Origin: JBBQYD01 sp942493075
GTDB taxonomy: Bacteria; Verrucomicrobiota; Verrucomicrobiia; Limisphaerales; UBA8199
Direction: 5' to 3'
Length of the DNA: 64,000 nt
Assembly (NCBI GenBank): GCA_942493075.1
Contig: OW818681.1
Location: 5,394,001 to 5,458,000 of the forward strand
Within the stretch, counting starts at the first letter, position 1. Each line of letters opens with the position of its first letter. The notes beneath the pieces were generated by a model. It searched no databases, was not told where the DNA came from, and was given only the letters and a program-made list of their open reading frames with translations. Positions 58,219-64,000 of this stretch are shown here, piece after piece. The position numbers and the translations under genes were made by a program.

Positions 58219-58871
58219 TCCTGCGCCGCAATTGTCTGCTCGTCCTGTGGTTCGTAGCTGGCATGGCTGGTGTTGCTCTGGCGCAAACCTCGCCTCAAAC
58301 AGATTTTTCCAATCTCATTTCGGGGATTGATGAGAAGATTTCCGAAACCACAGATGCTGCTGAAGGCAAGGCGTTGAGGCCGCCGAAAGGTCCTCTCCCG
58401 CCATCCTTCTGGGAGCGCTACCACGTGTGGGTCTTTGCTGGAAGCGGTGTGCTGCTGCTGACCGCCGGGGGACTGGTCTGGTATGTCAGGCGCCCCTTGC
58501 CGGAGCCCGTCGTTCCGCCAGATGTGCAGGCACGACGCGATCTGGAGTCCGCCGCCATAGAGCCGGATCTCGGAAACATGCTGAGCGATCTTTCGCGCAT
58601 TTTGCGGCGCTACATTGCGCAGGTATTCGATTTGCCGCGACAGGAACTGACCACTCGGGAATTTGTCGCGTTGGTGAAGACTACTCAAAAAATTGACCCC
58701 GGCTTGGCAGGCGAGTTCTCGAGCTTCCTGCAACAGTGTGATGAGCGGAAATTTTCGCCGTCCCCGCCGGACCAGCCTGCCGATCCTGTTGGGGTGGCGC
58801 TGGAGTTGATCGATAGAACGGAAACCTGGCTGAGCCAGCAACGCACGGCTGCAGGGAACCGAACGTCATGA
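58215..58871 (+). CDS. Bat-operon membrane protein (DUF4381-like)
   Basis: 218 residues. A signal peptide (LLVLWFVAGMAGVALAQ), a short exported segment, one membrane helix (VWVFAGSGVLLLTAGGLVWYV) and a cytoplasmic helical domain (MLSDLSRILRRYIAQVFDLPRQELTTREFVALV) match the small DUF4381-like component usually located between DUF58 and BatA genes. It overlaps both neighbours by four bases. Confidence 0.75.
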   Translation: MILRRNCLLVLWFVAGMAGVALAQTSPQTDFSNLISGIDEKISETTDAAEGKALRPPKGPLPPSFWERYHVWVFAGSGVLLLTAGGLVWYVRRPLPEPVVPPDVQARRDLESAAIEPDLGNMLSDLSRILRRYIAQVFDLPRQELTTREFVALVKTTQKIDPGLAGEFSSFLQQCDERKFSPSPPDQPADPVGVALELIDRTETWLSQQRTAAGNRTS

Positions 58872-59908
58872 ACGGCAACCTCGAGTTTCAGTATCCCTGG
58901 GTTCTGGCGCTTTTGGCGTTGCTGCCTGTTTATGCGTTTTGGGTAGGACGCGCAGGCAAGCTGGCAGCGATCCGCATTTCCAGTGCCGAGATTGCGCGCG
59001 CGGCAGGAGCTACGGCGCGCGCGGCGGCGGGGCGCTTCCTGGTCTTCCTGCGCCTCCTGGCGGTGGCACTGTGCGTGATCGCGCTCGCAGGGCCCCGCTT
59101 TGCCAATGATCACACAGAGACGGAGGCAAGCGGCATCGATATCATGCTGGTCACCGATCTTTCCTGGTCAATGATGGCTCTCGATATGGGGGCGAAGGAA
59201 GAGCGCATCTCGCGTTTTGACATCGCGTCTTCCGTGCTGGAGGATTTTGTTCGAAAGCGGCCGAGTGACCGTCTTGGGTTGATCGTCTTTTCAGCGGTCC
59301 CTTACCTGGCCAGCCCGCTGACTCTGAACCATGAATGGCTCATTGAAAACCTCAAGCGGCTGCATGTGGGAATGATTCGCGACCTGGGCACCGCGATTGG
59401 AGACGCGGCAGCGGCGGGAGCGAAACGCCTGCAAGCGTTAAAAGACAGCAAAAGCCGTGTCATGATTCTCCTGACAGACGGGGATAACAATCAAGGCGAG
59501 TTGGAACCGGTGCCTGCTGCTCAATTGGCCGCGGCACTGGGCATTCGCATTTATACCATTGGCATCGGCGTAGAACAGCCCTGCGAACTGCCTCAGTTCG
59601 ATCCTGGAACCGGCAAGCTGGTATTCGATGAGGCGGGCAACGTAAAACCGGGGATGATGTTGCAACCAGCCAACTATACCGTTCTTGGCAAAATGGCAGG
59701 GCTCTCCGGCGGCAAAGCGTACAGGGCGACCAATCGCCAGGAGCTGCAACGGATCTACAGCGAGATCGATCAACTGGAAAAAACCGAAATCAAGCTGCGC
59801 CGCTTTACGACCTATAGGCCTCTTTTTCAGTGGCCGCTACTGGCCGCTTTAGGGTTGCTTGGCTTGGAATGGTTACTGGCGAACACGTGGCTCAGGAGGA
59901 TCCCATGA
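58868..59908 (+). CDS. batA: BatA: VWA-domain membrane protein
   Basis: 346 residues. N-terminal helices (WVLALLALLPVYAFWVG, FLVFLRLLAVALCVIALAG), then a VWA domain with MIDAS DLSWS and LTDGDNNQGE, and a C-terminal membrane anchor (WPLLAALGLLGLEWLL). Its stop overlaps the next gene's ATG. It belongs to the Bat (Bacteroides aerotolerance) group, found next to MoxR and DUF58 genes. Confidence 0.93.
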   Translation: MNGNLEFQYPWVLALLALLPVYAFWVGRAGKLAAIRISSAEIARAAGATARAAAGRFLVFLRLLAVALCVIALAGPRFANDHTETEASGIDIMLVTDLSWSMMALDMGAKEERISRFDIASSVLEDFVRKRPSDRLGLIVFSAVPYLASPLTLNHEWLIENLKRLHVGMIRDLGTAIGDAAAAGAKRLQALKDSKSRVMILLTDGDNNQGELEPVPAAQLAAALGIRIYTIGIGVEQPCELPQFDPGTGKLVFDEAGNVKPGMMLQPANYTVLGKMAGLSGGKAYRATNRQELQRIYSEIDQLEKTEIKLRRFTTYRPLFQWPLLAALGLLGLEWLLANTWLRRIP

Positions 59909-61845
59909 GTTTTACCCAGCCCCATTTCGCAGAACCGCAATGGCTTTGGCTAGCCGTTCTTGGGCCGCTGGCTCTCTTTGCATTGCATCGCTATTCGGGC
60001 TGGGCACGGCGCAGACAACTCGCCCGTATCGCACCCCCGGCTGTGCTCTCGCACCTGATCTCGTCTCATAGCCCCTGGAGGCGAGCCTTCAAGGAGGCCC
60101 TGTTGATCATCGCGCTTGGATTGATCGGCCTCACACTTGCCCGTCCCCAATGGGGCCAGCAACCAGAAGCTGGGCAAGCCCTCGGAAAAGATACCATCTT
60201 CCTGCTCGACTGCTCCCGCAGCATGCTCGCAACTGATATCCTCCCCAATAGGCTGGAACGAGCCAAACTCGCCATTCTGGATTACGTGCAACGCGGCGGG
60301 CGTGGGCGCGTGGGGATCGTTGCTTTTGCCGGCCAAACCTTTCTGCAATGCCCGCTTACGTATGATTACACGGCCTTTCGGGAGGCCTTGATCACCATTG
60401 ACGACAGAACCATTCCCATACCCGGAACTGACATTGGGCGAGCTCTGCAGGAAGCTTTCCGCGCCAGTGAACGTAACGAGAGACAAAAGCTGCTGGTGCT
60501 TGTTACGGACGGTGAAGATCTGGAAAAGAGCGGCATCAGTGTGGCGGAAAAAATGGCTTCGCAAGGGGTCGTTGTTTACGCGGTCGGAGTTGGCACTCCG
60601 GCGGGGAGCGAGATTCAAGTTATTAACGAGCAAGGCCGCATCGATTTATTGCGCGACTCCCGGGGCGAAGTTGTGCGCAGCCGACTGGATGAGCCTACTT
60701 TGACGGCGATTGCGAAGGCGACCCAGGGAGGCTACTTCCCGCTAGGCCCACTGGGCGAAGGACTCGCACGGGTTCGGATGGCAAGCGAAGAACTCAAGAG
60801 TGGCATGGGTGCGGCACCCGGACGGAAACTGGGGATCGATCGATTCCATTTCCCGCTGGCGCTCGTCATCCTCCTGCTGGTGCTGGAATCATTGCTAGGC
60901 ACGCGGAAGCGCAAAAGCCTGGCAGGCGCTCCTGCAGGAAGCACCGGGCTGACACTGACAGGAATTGGCGTCCTGTTTTTTTGCCAAATGCAATTGCATG
61001 CGGCGCCATCAGCCCCAATGAAGCCACGGGAAATGTACAATGCGGGCACGGAACAACTGCAGAAGGGCAAGTTGCGCGAAGCGGAACATTTTCTTGAATC
61101 CACAGTGGCCGCACAGGAGGCGGCCATCCAGCCAAAGGCGCTCTATAATCTAGGGCATGTGCGCTTTCGTCAGGGCGAGGAAGAACTCAAGAAAGGGCCG
61201 CCCGCAAAGCCTGCGGCGCGCCAGGGCCATACCGCCGTGGCAAACAGCCAGAGCGCAATCAAAACGGCTGAGGACGCGCTGCAACTTAAGGAACTCAAAG
61301 GGATGGTGAACGCCTATCTGAACGGGCGGGGAGCCCGGCGTGAGCTGAACGCGGCGATCAAAGCCGTCCGGCAGGCTTCTGAGGTTTACGGAACAGCGCT
61401 GAGCCGCTGGCAGCGAGCTTCCGGCGACTTTAAGTCCGCTCTTGAACTCAACCCGAAGGATGCCGATGCGAAGGCAAATGCGGAGCTCGTGGATCGAAAT
61501 ATTGCACGCCTGATCGATAGTCTGCAGGAGCTCCAAACCATGGCAGGCATGTTGAGCAGCATGAAACAGGAGCTTGGGAAGAAAATGGAACAGTTGAAAG
61601 GGGAGATCCCGGATGAGGACATGCCACCCGGTGCCAAGGGAGATGAGGACGAGGAAGAGGAAATAACGCCAAAAGACCTGGAGGGAAAGGAAGAGGCCCC
61701 CTCCAAAGAGGGCAAGGAGATGGAGCTCACCCCCGAACAGGCTGGCTGGTTGTTGGAATCCTTCCGGCTGGATAAGGAGCGGCGGCTGCCCATGGGTGAA
61801 GGTACCGAAGACAAGCCGCGTGATCGCAATCGACCTACCTGGTAA
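59905..61845 (+). CDS. BatB-BatC fusion: VWA domain plus TPR region
   Basis: 646 residues; the ATG at 59905 follows AGGAGGA. Residues 1-335 are BatB-like: two helices, a VWA domain with MIDAS DCSRS and LVTDGEDLEKSG, and a helix (FPLALVILLLVLESLLG). At about 347-370 a signal-peptide-like stretch (TGIGVLFFCQMQLHAAP) begins a BatC-like TPR part (YNAGTEQLQKGKLREAEHFLESTVAAQE), then a Glu/Lys-rich tail. The internal signal-like sequence shows that two genes were joined. Confidence 0.88.
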   Translation: MSFTQPHFAEPQWLWLAVLGPLALFALHRYSGWARRRQLARIAPPAVLSHLISSHSPWRRAFKEALLIIALGLIGLTLARPQWGQQPEAGQALGKDTIFLLDCSRSMLATDILPNRLERAKLAILDYVQRGGRGRVGIVAFAGQTFLQCPLTYDYTAFREALITIDDRTIPIPGTDIGRALQEAFRASERNERQKLLVLVTDGEDLEKSGISVAEKMASQGVVVYAVGVGTPAGSEIQVINEQGRIDLLRDSRGEVVRSRLDEPTLTAIAKATQGGYFPLGPLGEGLARVRMASEELKSGMGAAPGRKLGIDRFHFPLALVILLLVLESLLGTRKRKSLAGAPAGSTGLTLTGIGVLFFCQMQLHAAPSAPMKPREMYNAGTEQLQKGKLREAEHFLESTVAAQEAAIQPKALYNLGHVRFRQGEEELKKGPPAKPAARQGHTAVANSQSAIKTAEDALQLKELKGMVNAYLNGRGARRELNAAIKAVRQASEVYGTALSRWQRASGDFKSALELNPKDADAKANAELVDRNIARLIDSLQELQTMAGMLSSMKQELGKKMEQLKGEIPDEDMPPGAKGDEDEEEEITPKDLEGKEEAPSKEGKEMELTPEQAGWLLESFRLDKERRLPMGEGTEDKPRDRNRPTW

Positions 61846-63717
61846 ATGGCTCAACCTAACAAACCTGTCAGAAGCTTCACTCGCCTGCGTTCGTCGATGA
61901 CGCTGGGGTTGTGTCTCGCGGCGTTGTGTGCGCGGGCTCAGGCGCCCGGCTCCAACGCACAGCCCACTCCGGATCCTTTGATGATGCTGATGCTCTCGCA
62001 GCCGCCGATCGATGTACGCTCGACCGTGCAGCCGCTGGTGAGCATGGAGCCGCCCATCATTCGCCCCGGTGGGCAAGCCAGTTATCGTGTGGTTCTCAAT
62101 GCGATGGAAGCTGCCATCTCCTGGCCGGAACAGCTTCCACAAGTACCCGGCCTTGAGCTCCGGGCTGGTGGTCATGGCCAGGTGCTTCAACCCGGTGGAA
62201 CCAACCTGCAACCGCGCACCACTTTTTTATATCGAGCGCTGCCGAAACAGGCCGGTCGTTACACCATCCCGGAATTCCAAGTGCGTGTGTATGGTCAGCC
62301 GGTGACCATCCCGTCTGTCACCCTTGAAGTGAGCGAGTTGCCGTCTGACGCAGATCCCAGGCCCCAGGTCCTGCAACTGAGCCTTGGCGCAACAAACCTA
62401 TTCGTAGGACAAGCGGTGCGGGCACGTCTGACCTTGCCTGGTGACACCAACGGCTTTCAGAGCCTGGCGTATGTGAAGTTTATGGGAGACGGAGTGGTGG
62501 CCGATCAGAGTTCCGCGCAACAGCGAATCGAGGCTTCGCCCCATCCCGGTGGAGGACCACCAACTCAAAGCTATACTTATGATATCCTCCTCACTCCGAT
62601 TGCCGCTGGCGACATTGCGGTGTTTGCCCAAGGCTACACTGCCAGCAGCCGCTTCTCGGGACCGATCATCATTAGCGGTGGAACCGTCACCCTGGCTGGT
62701 GGACCTCCCCAGTTCAAACTGCTCGACTCCGACCCAGTGGTGGCACGAGTCCGTCCACTACCCAAAAGCGGCATCCTGCCGGGATTCAAAGGCGCAATCG
62801 GCTCGTTTCACATGGATTCACCGCGGCTGTCCACAAACAGGGTGCAGGTCGGCCAGCCTGTTAAACTAACCGTGCATGTGCGCGGCGATGGCAACATTGC
62901 GCGTCTGGTGCCACCTGACCCGCCCAGGAATAAACAGTGGCAGGGTTTTGCGGCTCCGATTGATCCGGCACCAGCGCAGATCCAGCACATGCAAGGTTCC
63001 ATGGCCTTTCACTTTCACTTCATCCCGTTGTCAGATGAGACGACAGCCACCCCGGCTATTCCGTATTCCTATTTCAATCCTTACACCCAGACATACGTTA
63101 ACCTGACGATACCGGCAGTGCCGATCACTGTTGTGTCAGCGGGCCCGACTGCTGCCCCGATTCCGGAGGATGACTCCCAGCCGCAGGGTGAGGTCGAGAC
63201 GCTGAGCTTTGCGGATGTGGTGTCTGACCCCGGAACCTTGAGCGGCAGTCTAACTCCAGTTCAAGAACGCTCCTGGTTCCCAATTTTGCAGATCATTCCC
63301 GCGTTGCTATTCTTTGGGCTCGCCGCCTGGGACCGGCGGCGTCGGTACATGGAGCAACATCCCGAGGTGCGGGTGCGTCGCCGCGCTCTGCGAGCATTGC
63401 GCCGTCACCGATCGGACTTCCGGGCCGCTGCAAATGCCGGAGATACCGCTCATGCAGTTCCCGCCGGTGTGCAAGCACTGCAGGCGGGGTGTGCGCCCTT
63501 CTTTCCAGCCGAACCACGCGCGCTCGTTGGAGCGGAAGTGATCAGCCTCCTCTCCGCGGAGTTGCGGAACGGTCCGGCAGGCGAAGCGGTGAGACTGTTA
63601 TTCGACGCCGCGAGTGCCCGTTCATTCGGTGCTGCGATCCCTGATTTGATGCCGGTTCAGAATCTGGCGGAAGTCGATCGTGTGCTGGGCTGGTTGGAGG
63701 AACGGCTGCGCCTATGA
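61846..63717 (+). CDS. batD: BatD-family protein
   Basis: 623 residues, starting immediately after the previous stop. A signal region (SMTLGLCLAALCARAQ) is followed by repeated Ig-like beta domains (PPIIRPGGQASYRVVLN, LYRALPKQAGRYTIPEFQVRVYGQPV, VGQPVKLTVHVRGDGNIARL), then one membrane helix (WFPILQIIPALLFFGLAAW) and a basic cytoplasmic helical tail. This is the BatD (oxygen tolerance) layout. It overlaps the next ATG by four bases. Confidence 0.9.
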   Translation: MAQPNKPVRSFTRLRSSMTLGLCLAALCARAQAPGSNAQPTPDPLMMLMLSQPPIDVRSTVQPLVSMEPPIIRPGGQASYRVVLNAMEAAISWPEQLPQVPGLELRAGGHGQVLQPGGTNLQPRTTFLYRALPKQAGRYTIPEFQVRVYGQPVTIPSVTLEVSELPSDADPRPQVLQLSLGATNLFVGQAVRARLTLPGDTNGFQSLAYVKFMGDGVVADQSSAQQRIEASPHPGGGPPTQSYTYDILLTPIAAGDIAVFAQGYTASSRFSGPIIISGGTVTLAGGPPQFKLLDSDPVVARVRPLPKSGILPGFKGAIGSFHMDSPRLSTNRVQVGQPVKLTVHVRGDGNIARLVPPDPPRNKQWQGFAAPIDPAPAQIQHMQGSMAFHFHFIPLSDETTATPAIPYSYFNPYTQTYVNLTIPAVPITVVSAGPTAAPIPEDDSQPQGEVETLSFADVVSDPGTLSGSLTPVQERSWFPILQIIPALLFFGLAAWDRRRRYMEQHPEVRVRRRALRALRRHRSDFRAAANAGDTAHAVPAGVQALQAGCAPFFPAEPRALVGAEVISLLSAELRNGPAGEAVRLLFDAASARSFGAAIPDLMPVQNLAEVDRVLGWLEERLRL

Positions 63718-64000
63718 ACCGCTTCATTTGTCTCACATGCCTGCTGTTAAGCTCAGCCGCCTTCGCGGAAACGAATTGGTTTGAGCGAGGGCTGGCTGCA
63801 TACCGTGCGGGCGATTACAGCGAAGCCTCACGCGCTTTCCGGGAAGCCGCTGTGCGCACACCTTCTTCTGGCGCGCTCCACAACCTTGGGAATGCTGAGT
63901 GGCAGCGTGGCCGGATCGGACCGGCCATCATGGCGTGGGAACAGGCGCTCTGGCTGCACCCGAGGCATTCGCCCTCCCGCGCGAACCTCCGTTATGCACG
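63714..64000 (+). CDS. BatE-like TPR protein (3' end beyond window)
   Basis: The ATG at 63714 opens a frame of 95 residues to the right edge. It starts with a signal peptide (FICLTCLLLSSAAFAE) and TPR repeats (WFERGLAAYRAGDYSEASRAFREAAV, GALHNLGNAEWQRGRIGPAIMAWEQAL). It fits BatE, the last component of the Bat operon, which in other genomes ends with an SH3 domain. The gene is cut by the edge. Confidence 0.85.
   Translation, partial: MNRFICLTCLLLSSAAFAETNWFERGLAAYRAGDYSEASRAFREAAVRTPSSGALHNLGNAEWQRGRIGPAIMAWEQALWLHPRHSPSRANLRYA

Overview
The window looks like a chromosomal piece of a free-living Verrucomicrobiota bacterium, most like the Pedosphaera/Limisphaerales type. The grounds are a PEP-CTERM exported protein, a 51-residue Verrucomicrobia/Chlamydia-type small basic protein, DUF1080, DUF3472 and family-10 glycosyl-hydrolase-like secreted proteins, a huge delta-60 repeat protein, an H-Xn-DG prepilin-like protein, and a RAYT transposase with hairpin repeats. 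The assignment is inferred from family content; the window contains no rRNA. I found no tRNA, rRNA, CRISPR array or prophage.

Layout. 1-6.1 kb: carbohydrate genes, with an FHS sugar permease (cut by the left edge), a Gfo/Idh/MocA dehydrogenase, a PEP-CTERM lectin-like protein and a secreted alpha/alpha-barrel enzyme. 6.1-15.1 kb: an accessory stretch with a RAYT gene between mirror-image hairpin arrays, a 1.59-kaa delta-60 protein with an internal duplication, a second palindromic repeat family, an exported protein, a prepilin-like protein and a frameshifted relic of a delta-60-type tail. 15.2-25.9 kb: clpP-clpX, a MarR regulator divergent from an Mla-type lipid transport operon (permease, an ATPase with altered catalytic motifs, MCE protein), a heparinase-like lyase, a GAF protein, and two SPFH/prohibitin-like proteins with a small membrane protein. 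25.9-37.4 kb: RluA-type pseudouridine synthase, DUF3472 protein, M20 peptidase, a large hybrid histidine kinase, a DUF481 outer-membrane protein, a large GHL10 multidomain protein and a DUF1080 protein.

37.4-43.4 kb holds a type IV pilus motor set (two PilB-type ATPases, PilT, PilC) closed by a strong terminator, followed by trpF. 44.1-49.2 kb is a compact six-gene minus-strand operon: RsuA/RluB-type pseudouridine synthase, SH3 protein, folD, a small conserved protein, a membrane protein and a nucleoside hydrolase. 49.2-50.5 kb holds small genes: the small basic protein, a YjfB-like motility protein behind a near-consensus sigma-28 promoter, and a 53-residue protein with its own terminator.

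50.5-53.3 kb groups a Fur-family regulator, cysteine-poor S18 and L33, a DksA-like protein missing three of four zinc cysteines, and the zinc-flexible GTP cyclohydrolase FolE2. This combination resembles known Zur-controlled zinc-sparing sets. A 19-bp perfect inverted repeat lies upstream of the Fur-family gene. 53.4-56.2 kb: an exported nuclease/phosphatase-fold protein, a homocysteine methyltransferase and an MscS channel. 56.3 kb to the right edge: a MoxR-DUF58-BatA-BatB/C-BatD-BatE operon with a BatB-BatC fusion and BatE cut by the edge.
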